From an uncultured Phocaeicola sp. (GTDB lineage: Bacteria; Bacteroidota; Bacteroidia; Bacteroidales; Bacteroidaceae): a stretch of DNA of 42,321 nucleotides. The first letter of the stretch is position 1. Every line of letters begins with the position of its first letter. Location of the stretch: positions 1 through 42,321 of the forward strand of contig CALUKX010000018.1 of the NCBI GenBank assembly GCA_944321335.1, written 5' to 3'. A program made the position numbers and the translations under genes. The notes beneath the pieces were generated by a model. That model worked only from the letters and a program-made list of their open reading frames with translations, was not told the DNA's origin and did no database searches. Below, piece after piece: positions 7,324-17,800 of the stretch.

Positions 7324-8211
7324 TCAAGCGATACCATGTGCATTGGCTTCCTTGTCGATTTTCTTGATCAAGCCTTGCAGAACTGCCCCCGGACCGCATT
7401 CAACGAATTCGGTAGCACCGTCGGCAATCATATTCTGTACGGTCTGTGTCCAACGTACGGAAGCGGTCAGCTGTGCAACCAGATTGGTCTTGATTTCAGC
7501 AGGATCGGTATGAGGTTTTGCATCTACATTCTGGTAAACAGGGCATTTCGGAGTATGGAAATCAGTAGCCTGGATAGCTGCTTCCAATTCGACTTTGGCA
7601 GGATCCATCAACGGTGAGTGGAAAGCACCGCCTACCTTCAACGGCAAGGCACGTTTGGCACCGGCTGCCTTCATCAGTTCGCAAGCCTTGTTGATACCTT
7701 CGATTGAACCTGAGATAACGATCTGTCCCGGACAGTTGTAGTTGGCTGCTACGCAAACTTCACCTTCGGCGGCAACACTTGCGCAAATCTCTTCAACCTT
7801 TTCATCCGGCAAGGCGATGATGGCTGCCATTGTAGAAGGCTGCATTTCGCAAGCTTTCTGCATAGCCATTGCACGGGCATAAACCAATTTCAATCCGTCT
7901 TCGAAGGAAAGGGCACCTGCGGCGACCAATGCAGAAAATTCGCCCAACGAGTGGCCGGCAGTCATTTCCGGTTTGAACTCATCGCCCAGACAAAGAGCGG
8001 AAATTACCGAATGAAGGAATACGGCAGGCTGAGTAACCTTAGTCTGACGAAGATCTTCGTCGGTTCCGTTGAACATGATGTCTGTAATGCGGTATCCTAA
8101 AATTTCGTTTGCTTTTTCGAATAATTCTTTTGCCAGAGGCGAGTTATCGTACAAGTCTTTGCCCATTCCAACAAATTGGGCACCCTGTCCTGGGAATACA
8201 AATGCTTTCAT
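7324..8211 (-). CDS. fabD: Malonyl-CoA:ACP transacylase
   Basis: FabD transfers malonyl groups from CoA to acyl carrier protein for fatty-acid synthesis in the cytoplasm. The 295-residue protein shows the GQGAQ motif (8-12), the nucleophile elbow GHSLG with Ser88, and the catalytic His198 in GAFHSP. The length is normal and the start is unambiguous. A minus-strand -7 box TACCTTTG (8242-8249) gives a leader of about 25 bases, so fabD probably has its own promoter even though thiD lies 55 bases upstream on the same strand. It is not in a fab operon here, which is common in Bacteroidales. Confidence 0.96.
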   Translation of the reverse strand: MKAFVFPGQGAQFVGMGKDLYDNSPLAKELFEKANEILGYRITDIMFNGTDEDLRQTKVTQPAVFLHSVISALCLGDEFKPEMTAGHSLGEFSALVAAGALSFEDGLKLVYARAMAMQKACEMQPSTMAAIIALPDEKVEEICASVAAEGEVCVAANYNCPGQIVISGSIEGINKACELMKAAGAKRALPLKVGGAFHSPLMDPAKVELEAAIQATDFHTPKCPVYQNVDAKPHTDPAEIKTNLVAQLTASVRWTQTVQNMIADGATEFVECGPGAVLQGLIKKIDKEANAHGIA

Positions 8212-8266
8212 ATATTAATCTTTTTGTTAAACATGTTTTTGCAAAGGTAATGATTCTTTTGAAATA

Positions 8267-9106
8267 TTACTCATTTTCGTCGAGAATGTGCATAGCGACA
8301 GGGGAGTGGAAATGGTTGAGCGGTCCGTGCCCTTCGCCGATATGTACATCTTTTCCCGAAAGTATACCCTTATATACATATTCTTTGGCTTTTCGTACGG
8401 CCTCAGGCAAGGTTTCTCCCAAAGCAAGATAGGTGGCGATGGACGATGAAAGGGTACAACCCGTTCCATGTGTGTTCTTGCTGTCTATTTTCTGTGCAGA
8501 GTAGAGATGAGGCTCGTTTTCGTCTTTGGTCTGGAGTACGTCGCACATTCCGCCGTCGGCCAGATGCCCACCTTTTACAAGAACCGACCTGCATCCGTAA
8601 TCGAGTAGTTTTACGGCCGCTTTCTTCATCGTATCTATATCCCGGATTGGATATCCGAGCAGTACTTCGGCTTCGCTCAGATTTGGGGTGATTATAGTAC
8701 TGAGAGGCATCAGCCGGGTTGTGATAGCTTCGATGGCATCGTCTTCCATCAGTTTGCATCCACTGGTCGATACCATAACCGGGTCGAACACCACAAATTC
8801 AGGTCGGAAGCGTTTCAGCGATTCTTCTATAACCTTCACGATCTCGATGTCATTGATCATTCCAATCTTGACAGCTTTAGGGCGGATGTCTGTCATCACA
8901 GATTCAATCTGTCCTTTCACGTAGGCTGGTGGGACAGGATGAATACCCGTCACACCACAAGTGTTCTGTACCGTAATAGCAGTAATGGCACTGGCCGCAT
9001 AGGCACCCAATGCCGAAATTGCTTTAATGTCGGCCTGAATTCCGGCTCCTCCACTGCAGTCGGAACCGGCTATAGTCAATACACAAGGGTAGCGTTTCAT
9101 ACTCAA
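8267..9106 (-). CDS. thiD: Hydroxymethylpyrimidine/phosphomethylpyrimidine kinase
   Basis: ThiD phosphorylates HMP and HMP-P for thiamine synthesis. The 279-residue ribokinase-fold protein has the N-terminal substrate motif AGSDCSGGAGIQADIK (13-28) and the C-terminal anion-hole motif GTGC (214-217). Its promoter lies at 9129-9160, in the intergenic region shared with the divergent xylose operon. No thi-box (TPP riboswitch) is visible, as the leader is only about 16 bases, and no other thiamine gene is adjacent. Bacteroidales have additional thi genes elsewhere, so this solitary copy may serve salvage. A second in-frame ATG at 9100 is possible. Confidence 0.95.
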   Translation of the reverse strand: MSMKRYPCVLTIAGSDCSGGAGIQADIKAISALGAYAASAITAITVQNTCGVTGIHPVPPAYVKGQIESVMTDIRPKAVKIGMINDIEIVKVIEESLKRFRPEFVVFDPVMVSTSGCKLMEDDAIEAITTRLMPLSTIITPNLSEAEVLLGYPIRDIDTMKKAAVKLLDYGCRSVLVKGGHLADGGMCDVLQTKDENEPHLYSAQKIDSKNTHGTGCTLSSSIATYLALGETLPEAVRKAKEYVYKGILSGKDVHIGEGHGPLNHFHSPVAMHILDENE

Positions 9107-9128
9107 AATTCGATTTAAAATGTTAATG

Positions 9129-9160
9129 CAAATATAAGAAAGTATTGTGATTCAAACAAA
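9129..9160 (-). promoter_or_regulatory. thiD promoter
   Basis: On the minus strand TTTG (9157-9160) precedes TATATTTG (9129-9136) with a 20-base spacer. The start would lie near 9122, just before the ATG at 9106. Confidence 0.7.
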
Positions 9161-9165
9161 TAGAT

Positions 9166-9223
9166 TACTTTTCGTATGCGTTACGATAACATTATTTTAA
9201 TATCGTATGAAATACGAAAAGTA
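9166..9223. promoter_or_regulatory. Twin operator, CGTA-N5-TACG palindromes (probable XylR sites)
   Basis: Two 13-bp palindromes, CGTATGCGTTACG (9173-9185) and CGTATGAAATACG (9204-9216), have centres 31 bp apart, about three helical turns. They are embedded in a larger inverted repeat whose outer ends are TACTTTTCGTA (9166-9176) and TACGAAAAGTA (9213-9223). The pair lies between the thiD promoter and the xylR -7 box (TATATTTG, 9297-9304). Binding by the adjacent Nudix-type regulator is inference from position. Confidence 0.65.
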
Positions 9224-9326
9224 TTTGATTGAAAAATAGTGTTTTATAACATGATAAATAATTCGTTTTTTTTATACATCCTATTGGGAAACTATTTATA
9301 TTTGCAACGTCTAAATGAAATGACAC

Positions 9327-10067
9327 ATGGAAAAACAAACGGAATCTAACCAGATTATAGATGTACATGTTTCGGTCGATTGTGTATTGATCGGATTCGA
9401 TGGAGAACAGTTCCGTGTGCTGTTGGTCAGACAGATAGGCAAACAACCTGATGCGGATGTCAACGATCTGAAGCTTCCGGGTAGCTTGATTTATGCTGAT
9501 GAGGATTTGGATGAAGCGGCTAAGCGTGTATTGAATGAACTGACCGGTTTGAAGAATGTAAAGATGACTCAGTTCAAGGCTTATGGCTCGAAAAACCGTA
9601 CGGCCGATCCTCGGGATGTGATGTGGTTGGAACGTTTTCATCGGATTACCTCCAATAAGGTGGGACGGATCGTTACAATCGCTTATCTTTCCCTTTTGAA
9701 GATTGACAACCGTTATCGTCAGCTTTCGGATACTTACGATGCTTGTTGGACTCCGGTTTCGGAAGTGAAGAACTTGGCATTCGACCATACTGAAATCTGC
9801 AAGGATGCATTGACCTTTGTTCGTCATTATGTGGAAAACGTTCCTTCGGTCATGTTTGACCTTTTGCCTCGTAAGTTTACTGTCGCACAGCTCCGTTTGC
9901 TCTATCAGTTGATATACGATCGGGAATTTGATGCGAGAAACTTCCATAAGAAAATAGCGCAGATGCCTTATGTTGTCCCGATGGAAGAAAAGGAAAAGGG
10001 GGTAAGACATCGTGCGGCACGTTATTACAGATTCGATAGAACTATTTATAATAAATATAAGAAATAA
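9327..10067 (+). CDS. xylR: Nudix-winged-helix xylose operon regulator (NrtR family)
   Basis: This 246-residue protein is an NrtR-type regulator: an N-terminal Nudix fold (about 10-150) and a C-terminal winged helix (about 165-240, LRLLYQLIYDREFDARNFHK). The Nudix box at 52-74 is degraded: the catalytic REUxEE core reads KRVLNE, so it should bind but not hydrolyse a ligand. Homologues in Bacteroidetes control arabinose or xylose genes, and its position five bases before xylB supports a xylose role. The likely sites are the twin palindromes upstream, giving autoregulation of the whole operon. The effector (xylose or a phosphorylated intermediate) is not visible. Family call is strong, ligand inferred. 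Confidence 0.88.
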   Translation: MEKQTESNQIIDVHVSVDCVLIGFDGEQFRVLLVRQIGKQPDADVNDLKLPGSLIYADEDLDEAAKRVLNELTGLKNVKMTQFKAYGSKNRTADPRDVMWLERFHRITSNKVGRIVTIAYLSLLKIDNRYRQLSDTYDACWTPVSEVKNLAFDHTEICKDALTFVRHYVENVPSVMFDLLPRKFTVAQLRLLYQLIYDREFDARNFHKKIAQMPYVVPMEEKEKGVRHRAARYYRFDRTIYNKYKK

Positions 10068-10072
10068 GATAT

Positions 10073-11563
10073 ATGATGTATTTGTTAGGTTATGATATCG
10101 GCAGTTCTTCGGTAAAGGCTAGTCTGGTCAATGCCGAAACAGGAAAATGTGTAGCTTCTGCTTTCTATCCGAAAACTGAAGCGGAAATCATTGCCGTTCA
10201 TCCGGGATGGGCGGAACAGAAACCTGAAATGTGGTGGGCAAACTTGAAACTCGCTACTGAAGCGATTATGGCTGAGAGCGGTGCTAAAAAAGAAGAGATT
10301 GCCGCAATCGGTATTTCTTATCAGATGCACGGTCTGGTATGTGTGGATAAGGATCAGAATGTACTTCGTCCGGCTATCATCTGGTGCGACTCTCGTGCAG
10401 TTCCTTACGGAGATAAAGCTTTTAAAACTTTGGGCGAGGAAAAATGCTTGTCGCATCTGTTGAACTCTCCGGGTAACTTTACTGCATCTAAATTGGCATG
10501 GGTGAAGGAGAATGAACCGGATATCTATGCAAAGATCGATAAGATTATGCTTCCGGGCGATTATATTGCAATGAAGCTGACCGGTGAAGTCTGCACTACA
10601 GTTTCCGGTCTTTCGGAAGGTATGTTCTGGGACTTCAAGAATAACGAAGTTGCCAAGTTCCTGATGGATTACTACGGTTTTGACAGTTCGTTGATTCCGA
10701 CTATCCGTCCTACTTTCTCTGAACAGGGACGAATGACTGCTGCAGCTGCTGCAGAACTGGGCTTGAAGGAAGGAATTCCTGTTACTTACCGTGGTGGCGA
10801 CCAGCCGAACAACGCTCTTTCTTTGAATGTATTCAATCCGGGCGAAATCGCTTCTACTGCAGGTACATCAGGTGTTGTTTATGGTGTGAACGGTTCCGTT
10901 AACTATGATCCGAAATCACGTGTCAATACATTCGCTCATGTAAACCATACTGCAGACCAGACTCGTTTGGGAGTATTGCTTTGCATTAACGGAACAGGTA
11001 TCCTGAACTCATGGATCAAGCGTACAGTAGTTCCTGAAGGTGTATCTTATGCACAGATGAATGATCTGGCTGCACAGGCACCTATCGGTTCGGCAGGTAT
11101 CAGTATCCTTCCTTTCGGAAACGGTGCGGAACGTATGTTGCAGAATCAGGAAGCCGGCTGTTCTATCAATGGCATCAACTTCAATATCCATACACGTAAC
11201 CACGTAATCCGTGCTGCTCAGGAAGGTATCGTCTTCTCGTTCAAGTATGGTATCGATATCATGAAGGGTATGGGAATGAATGTTCAGAAGATTCATGCCG
11301 GACATGCAAATATGTTCCTGAGTCCGATATTCCGTGATACATTGGCCGGTGTTACCGGGGCAACCATCGAATTGTACGATACAGACGGTTCTGTAGGTGC
11401 AGCTAAGGGTGCCGGTATGGGAGCTGGTATCTACAAGGACAATAAGGAAGCGTTTGCAACCCTTGATAAGTTGGCTGTCATTGAACCGGATCTGGCAAAC
11501 AAGGCAGCTTATGAAGATGCTTACCAGCGTTGGTTGGAATGTATGAACAAGATTACAAAATAA
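10073..11563 (+). CDS. xylB: Xylulokinase
   Basis: XylB phosphorylates D-xylulose with ATP, the second step of xylose use. The 496-residue FGGY kinase has the N-terminal phosphate loop DIGSSSVKA (8-16), the MHG motif (85-87), catalytic Asp243 in RGGDQ (240-244) and the second phosphate loop STAGTSGVVYG. It starts five bases after xylR, with tandem ATGs at 10073 and 10076, and xylA follows 39 bases later, so the three genes form one operon. The first residues (MMYLLGYDIG) are typical of Bacteroides XylB. Confidence 0.96.
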   Translation: MMYLLGYDIGSSSVKASLVNAETGKCVASAFYPKTEAEIIAVHPGWAEQKPEMWWANLKLATEAIMAESGAKKEEIAAIGISYQMHGLVCVDKDQNVLRPAIIWCDSRAVPYGDKAFKTLGEEKCLSHLLNSPGNFTASKLAWVKENEPDIYAKIDKIMLPGDYIAMKLTGEVCTTVSGLSEGMFWDFKNNEVAKFLMDYYGFDSSLIPTIRPTFSEQGRMTAAAAAELGLKEGIPVTYRGGDQPNNALSLNVFNPGEIASTAGTSGVVYGVNGSVNYDPKSRVNTFAHVNHTADQTRLGVLLCINGTGILNSWIKRTVVPEGVSYAQMNDLAAQAPIGSAGISILPFGNGAERMLQNQEAGCSINGINFNIHTRNHVIRAAQEGIVFSFKYGIDIMKGMGMNVQKIHAGHANMFLSPIFRDTLAGVTGATIELYDTDGSVGAAKGAGMGAGIYKDNKEAFATLDKLAVIEPDLANKAAYEDAYQRWLECMNKITK

Positions 11564-11602
11564 AAAACAATAAATTCATTAACTTTTAAATATAGTATAA
11601 CT

Positions 11603-12919
11603 ATGGCAACAAAAGAGTATTTTCCGGGAATTGGTAAAATTAAATTCGAAGGTGTAGAAAGCAAGAATCCTATGGCTTTCCGTTACTATGACGCTGAAAA
11701 AGTCGTTATGGGCAAGAAAATGAAGGATTGGTTGAAATTCGCTATGGCATGGTGGCACACTTTGTGCGCTGAAGGTGCTGACCAGTTCGGTGGCGGTACA
11801 AAGAAATTCCCTTGGAATGGTGATCCGGATAAAGTTCAGGCAGCAAAGAACAAGATGGATGCCGGTTTCGAATTCATGCAGAAGATGGGTATCGAATACT
11901 ACTGCTTCCACGATGTAGACTTGTGTGCTGAAGCTGACACAATTGAAGAATATGAAGCAAACTTGAAAGAAATCGTTGCTTACGCTAAACAGAAACAGGC
12001 TGAAACTGGTATCAAACTGTTGTGGGGTACTGCAAACGTATTCGGTCATGCTCGTTATATGAACGGTGCTGCTACAAACCCTGATTTCGACGTTGTAGCT
12101 CGTGCTGCTGTTCAGATCAAGAACGCTATCGACGCTACTATCGAACTGGGTGGTACTAACTACGTATTCTGGGGTGGACGTGAAGGTTACATGTCATTGC
12201 TGAATACTGACCAGAAACGTGAAAAGGAACACTTGGCTCAGATGTTGACTCTGGCTCGTGACTATGCCCGTTCTAAAGGCTTTACCGGTACATTCTTGAT
12301 CGAACCGAAACCAATGGAACCATCTAAGCACCAGTATGATGTTGATACTGAAACAGTTATCGGTTTCTTGAAAGCTCACAACTTGGACAAGGACTTCAAG
12401 GTTAATATCGAAGTAAATCACGCTACATTGGCTGGCCACACATTCGAACACGAATTGGCTGTAGCTGTCGACAACGGTATGTTGGGTTCTATCGACGCTA
12501 ACCGCGGTGACTACCAGAACGGATGGGATACAGACCAGTTCCCGATCGATAACTACGAATTGACTCAGGCTTGGATGCAGATTATCCGCAACGGTGGTTT
12601 GGGTAACGGTGGTACTAACTTCGATGCCAAGACTCGTCGTAACTCTACTGACTTGGAAGATATCTTCATCGCACATATCGCAGGTATGGATGCTATGGCA
12701 CGTGCTTTGCTGAGCGCTGCTAAATTGTTGGAAGAATCTCCATACAAGAAGATGTTGGCTGAACGCTACGCTTCATTCGACTCTGGTAAGGGTAAGGAAT
12801 TCGAAGAAGGCAAGCTGACTCTGGAAGATGTTGTTGCTTATGCTAAGGCTAACGGCGAACCGAAACAGACTAGCGGTAAGCAGGAATTGTATGAGGCTAT
12901 TGTAAATATGTATTGCTAA
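11603..12919 (+). CDS. xylA: Xylose isomerase
   Basis: XylA interconverts D-xylose and D-xylulose. The 438-residue protein is a class II xylose isomerase: FHDVD with catalytic His103 and Asp106, [14 protein letters not shown] containing a metal-binding Glu, [15 protein letters not shown], and [17 protein letters not shown] near the C-terminal metal site. Codon use is strongly biased (many GGT, GAA, AAC, CGT), which suggests high expression. It is the last gene of the xylR-xylB-xylA operon and is followed by a strong terminator; the xylose symporter gene often found in this locus in related species is absent here. Confidence 0.97.
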   Translation: MATKEYFPGIGKIKFEGVESKNPMAFRYYDAEKVVMGKKMKDWLKFAMAWWHTLCAEGADQFGGGTKKFPWNGDPDKVQAAKNKMDAGFEFMQKMGIEYYCFHDVDLCAEADTIEEYEANLKEIVAYAKQKQAETGIKLLWGTANVFGHARYMNGAATNPDFDVVARAAVQIKNAIDATIELGGTNYVFWGGREGYMSLLNTDQKREKEHLAQMLTLARDYARSKGFTGTFLIEPKPMEPSKHQYDVDTETVIGFLKAHNLDKDFKVNIEVNHATLAGHTFEHELAVAVDNGMLGSIDANRGDYQNGWDTDQFPIDNYELTQAWMQIIRNGGLGNGGTNFDAKTRRNSTDLEDIFIAHIAGMDAMARALLSAAKLLEESPYKKMLAERYASFDSGKGKEFEEGKLTLEDVVAYAKANGEPKQTSGKQELYEAIVNMYC

Positions 12920-12940
12920 TAGGTTTTAATAAACCATTCT

Positions 12941-12980
12941 TTATCCCGGTTGAATTTTATTCGGCCGGGATAATTTTTTT
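12941..12980 (+). terminator. Intrinsic terminator of the xylose operon
   Basis: TTATCCCGG (12941-12949) pairs perfectly with CCGGGATAA (12965-12973), and seven T residues follow. Confidence 0.85.
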
Positions 12981-13026
12981 CTCGGAAAATAATTTATATT
13001 TGCATATCTTAAAACTGAATTGAACT

Positions 13027-14094
13027 ATGAATCTCAATAATAATCATTTGGTTATCATGGCTGGTGGGGTTGGTAGCCGTTTTTGGCCTATGAGTACAGT
13101 AAACCTTCCGAAACAGTTTCTCGATGTGTTGGGCTGTGGAAGAACTTTGCTTCAGTTGACTGCCGACCGTTTCAAGGGTGTTTGCCCTCCGGAAAATATG
13201 TGGGTAGTTACCTCAGCTAAATATGCAGATATAGTTAAAGAACAATTGCCTGAATTGGACAACCAACATATATTGCTCGAACCATGTCGTCGTAATACAG
13301 CGCCTTGTATCGCCTATGTGAGTTGGAAGATTAAGGCAAAGAATCCCAAGGCTAATATTGTTGTTACTCCAAGTGATCATGTGGTTATGGATCCGCGTGA
13401 ATTTGCGCGTGTAGTAGAATCGGCTATGAAGTTTACAGCCTATTCGGATGCGATTGTAACATTGGGAATGAAAGCCACACGTCCGGAAACCGGTTATGGC
13501 TATATAGAAGCTGATTTAAGTATGCCTTGTCCGTCTAATAAGGAAATCTATCGTGTAGATGCGTTCAAGGAAAAGCCAAGCCTGGATGTGGCTAAACGTT
13601 ATTTACAGCGTAAAAACTATTTTTGGAATTCGGGTATATTCATTTGGAATGTCAGTACTATTGTGAATGCATTACGTGTATACCAGCCTCCAACTGCAGA
13701 AATCTTCGAGCGTCTGTTGCCTTATTATTATACTGAAAAGGAACAACCGATGATTGATGAAATGTTTCCGATGTGCGAAAATATCTCAATTGATTATGCA
13801 GTGATGGAAAAAGCGGAAGAAATCTATGTGTTCCCGGCTTCTTTCGGATGGAGTGATTTGGGTACATGGAGTTCGTTGCATGGAAATACCAAAAAGGATG
13901 CTCATGAAAATGCTTGCCTCGGCGAGAATATCAAGTTATTTGAAACTAGAAATTGTGTAATCCATACGACTGAAGAAAAATGCACTATCGTTCAAGGGCT
14001 TGATGGATATATCGTTGCCGAAAAGAATGACTGTCTGTTGATTTGCAGGCTTAGTGAGGAACAGAGGATCAAGGAATTTTTAGGTGAAGAATAA
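13027..14094 (+). CDS. Mannose-1-phosphate guanylyltransferase (GDP-mannose synthesis)
   Basis: The enzyme makes GDP-mannose from GTP and mannose-1-phosphate for polysaccharide and glycoprotein synthesis. The 355-residue protein has the nucleotide-sugar loop MAGGVGSRFWPMS (11-23), PKQF (28-31), the RPETGYGYIE segment, FKEKP and NSGIFIWN. It is a single-domain form without the C-terminal phosphomannose isomerase cupin of ManC/AlgA, and equivalents are called manC or rfbM. A -7 box TATATTTG (12995-13002) gives it its own promoter after the xyl terminator. Isolated from any polysaccharide locus, it looks like the housekeeping copy. Confidence 0.93.
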   Translation: MNLNNNHLVIMAGGVGSRFWPMSTVNLPKQFLDVLGCGRTLLQLTADRFKGVCPPENMWVVTSAKYADIVKEQLPELDNQHILLEPCRRNTAPCIAYVSWKIKAKNPKANIVVTPSDHVVMDPREFARVVESAMKFTAYSDAIVTLGMKATRPETGYGYIEADLSMPCPSNKEIYRVDAFKEKPSLDVAKRYLQRKNYFWNSGIFIWNVSTIVNALRVYQPPTAEIFERLLPYYYTEKEQPMIDEMFPMCENISIDYAVMEKAEEIYVFPASFGWSDLGTWSSLHGNTKKDAHENACLGENIKLFETRNCVIHTTEEKCTIVQGLDGYIVAEKNDCLLICRLSEEQRIKEFLGEE

Positions 14095-14116
14095 TTGCTT
14101 TGAAGCTATAAAAAGA

Positions 14117-14154
14117 AAGCCAATCAGTTCGATAGTGATCTGATTGGCTTTTTT
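14117..14154. terminator. Bidirectional terminator between mannose guanylyltransferase and tpx
   Basis: AAGCCAATCAG (14117-14127) pairs with CTGATTGGCTT (14140-14150), with a T tract on the plus strand and A-rich sequence before the left arm serving the minus strand. Confidence 0.82.
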
Positions 14155-14176
14155 ATTGTAGTAGAATTTTTCTTTA

Positions 14177-14680
14177 TTATTTCAATGCTGCCAGAGCTGC
14201 TTCGTAGTTTGGCTCCTGTGTGATTTCCGGCACTAATTCGGTATATACAACCTTACCTTCTGGGTTGATTACCACTACTGCACGTGCCAGCAGTCCACAC
14301 AATACGCCATCAGTCATAAGGACACCATATTTTTCTCCGAAATCGGATGTATAACGATAGTCTGACAATGGAATCACATTTTCAATCCCTTCTGCAGTGC
14401 AGAAACGTCCTTGAGCGAAAGGAAGATCCTTCGAAATTGCCAGTACAACGGTATTGGTCATTTCTGCAGCCAATTTATTGAATTTACGTACAGATGCAGC
14501 ACATACACCGGTATCCATACTTGGGAAAATATTTAGAAGGACATATTTGCCTTTTGCATCGGCCAAGGTGTAACTGCTGAGGTCGCCTTTTACTAATGAA
14601 AAGTCTGGAGCCTGAGTTCCAACTGCTACGAAATTGCCTGCCAGTGAAACTGGAGTGCCCTGAAATGCTGTTTTTGCCAT
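14177..14680 (-). CDS. tpx: Thiol peroxidase (atypical 2-Cys peroxiredoxin)
   Basis: Tpx reduces peroxides with thioredoxin as electron donor. The 167-residue protein has the active-site motif SMDTGVC with peroxidatic Cys60 and resolving Cys94 in GRFC, plus the conserved LLARAVVVI segment. Length and domain are typical, and it is cytoplasmic. A minus-strand -7-like box TATTTTTG lies at 14712-14719, so it is probably monocistronic. It sits next to the oxygen-sensitive pyruvate:ferredoxin oxidoreductase, but a terminator separates the two genes. Confidence 0.95.
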   Translation of the reverse strand: MAKTAFQGTPVSLAGNFVAVGTQAPDFSLVKGDLSSYTLADAKGKYVLLNIFPSMDTGVCAASVRKFNKLAAEMTNTVVLAISKDLPFAQGRFCTAEGIENVIPLSDYRYTSDFGEKYGVLMTDGVLCGLLARAVVVINPEGKVVYTELVPEITQEPNYEAALAALK

Positions 14681-14801
14681 GATAAATGATTTTTATAGAT
14701 TAGTATTTCTACAAAAATAACAAAATAGGGGAGTGCCTGGTTGAGGCTTTGATGTTTTTTAGATATTTAATCACTTGTTAAGTCTTGCAGGATATAAAAT
14801 A

Positions 14802-14832
14802 AAAACGGCTGCCTATTACAGACAGCCGTTTT
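14802..14832 (-). terminator. Intrinsic terminator of nifJ
   Basis: AAAACGGCTG (14802-14811) pairs with CAGCCGTTTT (14823-14832). Read on the minus strand, the stem ends in a T-rich tract, 35 bases after the nifJ stop. Confidence 0.82.
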
Positions 14833-14866
14833 ATAATTTATAGAGTATTTACTGTTCTACTAGAGA

Positions 14867-17800
14867 TTATTCGTTGTTGCTCCAGTCCATGTCAGCCATA
14901 CGCTTGTAAGAAGCGTAACGTTTCTTAGCCATGTCTTCGCAAGCAGCGAACAAGCCGGCAGCTTCAGCAGGATACTGTTTCATAACTGATGCGAAACGTA
15001 CTTCGCCCTTCAGATAATCCTGGAATCCTTCCCAGTTCGGTTCTTTAGAATCCAGTGAGAATGGGTTCTTACCTTCTTCTTCCAAAGCTGGGTTGAAGCG
15101 CCACAAGTGCCAGTAACCACATTCTACAGCCTTAGCTTCTTCAGCCTGAGATTTACCCATACCAGCTTTCAAACCGTGGTTGATACATGGAGCGTAAGCG
15201 ATAACCAATGACGGACCTGGATAAGCTTCTGCTTCGCGGATAGCTTTCAAAGTCTGAGCCTGGTCGGCACCCATAGCGATCTGAGCTACATATACATAAC
15301 CGTAAGTAGTAGCGATCAGACCAAGGTCTTTCTTACGTACACGCTTACCGGAAGCTGCGAACTTAGCGATAGCACCCAGAGGAGTAGCCTTAGAAGACTG
15401 ACCACCGGTGTTAGAGTAAACTTCAGTATCCAATACCAGGATGTTTACATCTTCACCAGAAGCGATAACGTGATCCAAACCTCCGTAACCGATATCGTAA
15501 GAAGCACCGTCACCACCGATAATCCACTGAGAACGTTTGATCAGGTAGTCTCTGAATTCGTAGATAGTAGCGCAGTTTTCGCACTTATCTTTAGCAGCTT
15601 CTACCAATGGGATGATCTTTTCAGCAGCAGCCTTGCTCTTGTCGGCATCGTTGCGGCCGTCGATCCATTCCTGGAATGCTTCCTTGTATTCAGCAGGACA
15701 AGAATCACTTGCGATAGCATTCTTCATTGCATCTTCCAGACGGTTACGCAATTTCTTGTTAGCCAATTCCATACCCAAACCGAATTCGCAGAAGTCTTCG
15801 AACAATGAGTTAGCCCAAGCAGGACCCTGACCCTTTTCGTTTGTAGTATAAGGAGTTGAAGGAACTGAACCGGAGTAAATTGAAGAACATCCAGTAGCGT
15901 TAGCAACCATTTCACGGTCACCGAACAACTGAGAAATCAATTTAACGTATGGAGTTTCACCACAACCAGAGCAAGCTCCAGAGAACTCGAACAACGGAGT
16001 AGCGAACTGAGAGTTCTTAACGTTAGACTTGATGTCTACCAAGTGCTGTTTAGACTTAACGTTGTCAACGCAGTAAGTCCAGTTGGCAGCTTCAGCAAGC
16101 TGGCTTTCCAAGTGCTTCATAGTCAAAGCCTTGCCACCCTTCTTCGGGTTACCCGGACAAACATCGGCACAGTTACCGCAACCCAAGCAGTCGAGAACGT
16201 CTACCTGCATACGGAATGTCATACCGTCGAACTGCTTACCAACAGCCTTCAATGTAGTGAAGTTAGCACCCTTCTGTTCTTCAGCATCGAGAACGAACGG
16301 ACGGATAGCAGCATGAGGACAAACGTAAGCACACTTGTTACACTGGATACAGTTTTCAGCATTCCATTCAGGAACGAAAGCAGCTACACCACGTTTTTCG
16401 TATTTAGCTGTTCCCTGATACCAAGTACCGTCTTCGATACCCTTGAATGCAGATACAGGCAACAAGTCACCATCCTGAGCATTGATAGGACGAACAACTT
16501 CGTTGATGAATGCAGGATCGTTGTTAGATGCAGCAGCTTCAACTTCCAAGTTAGCCCAAGCCGGATCGATAGTCAACTGTTTGTATTCACCACCACGGTC
16601 AACTGCAGCGTAGTTCTTGTTGACTACGTCTTCACCTTTCTTACCGTAAGACTTAACGATGAACTTCTTCATCTGTTCTACAGCCAAGTCAACTGGGATA
16701 ACGCCAGTGATACGGAAGAATGCAGACTGCAGGATAGTGTTAGTACGGTTACCCAAACCGATTTCCTGAGCAATCTGAGTTGCGTTGATATAGTAAACTG
16801 AGATATTGTTCTGAGCGAAGTATTTCTTAACCTTGTTAGGCAAGTTCTTAGCCAATTCTTCACCTTCCCAGATAGTATTCAACAAGAATGTACCGTTCTT
16901 ACGCAAACCACGAGTTACATCGTACATGTGCAAGTAAGCCTGTACGTGGCAAGCTACGAAGTTCGGGGTATTTACCAAGTAAGTAGAGTGGATAGGAGTA
17001 TCACCAAAACGCAAGTGAGAGCAAGTGAAACCACCTGACTTCTTAGAGTCGTAAGAGAAGTAAGCCTGGCAATACTTGTCAGTGTTGTCACCGATGATCT
17101 TAACTGAGTTCTTGTTAGCACCTACAGTACCGTCGGCACCCAAACCATAGAACTTAGCTTCGAACATACCAGCGTCGCCCAAAGCGATTTCTTCTTTCTG
17201 AGGAAGAGAAGTGAAAGTAACGTCATCAACGATACCGATAGTGAAGTGATCCTTCGGCATCGGCAATTCCAAGTTTTCGTATACAGACAAGATCTGAGCA
17301 GGAGTAGTATCCTTAGAACCCAAACCGTAACGGCCACCTACGATCAACGGAGCATTTTCCTGACCATAGAAGCAGTCTTTTACGTCAAGATACAAAGGTT
17401 CGCCGTTAGCACCCGGTTCCTTAGTACGATCCAGAACAGCAATACGCTTAACTGTCTTAGGAACTTTAGCCAAGAAGTGCTTAGCAGAGAACGGACGATA
17501 CAAGTGAACAGCAACCAAACCGACTTTCTTGCCCTGAGCAACCAAGTAGTCGATAGCTTCGCGAGTAGCTTCTGTTACAGAACCCATAGCGATGATGATG
17601 TTTTCTGCATCTTCAGCACCATAGTAATCGAACAGACCGTAGTTACGTCCTGTGATCTTGTTGATTTCGTTCATATATTCTTCTACGATTGCAGGAACTG
17701 AATCATAGAATGAGTTGCAAGATTCTCTGTGCTGGAAGAAGTGGTCAGGGTTTTCAGCCATACCACGAGCAACCGGTTTGTTCGGAGACAAAGCACGGTT

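Noticed and set aside
16043-16801. 252-codon plus-strand frame inside nifJ
   Set aside because: nifJ is intact on the minus strand with strong codon bias that leaves the opposite frames open; the frame has no recognisable features.
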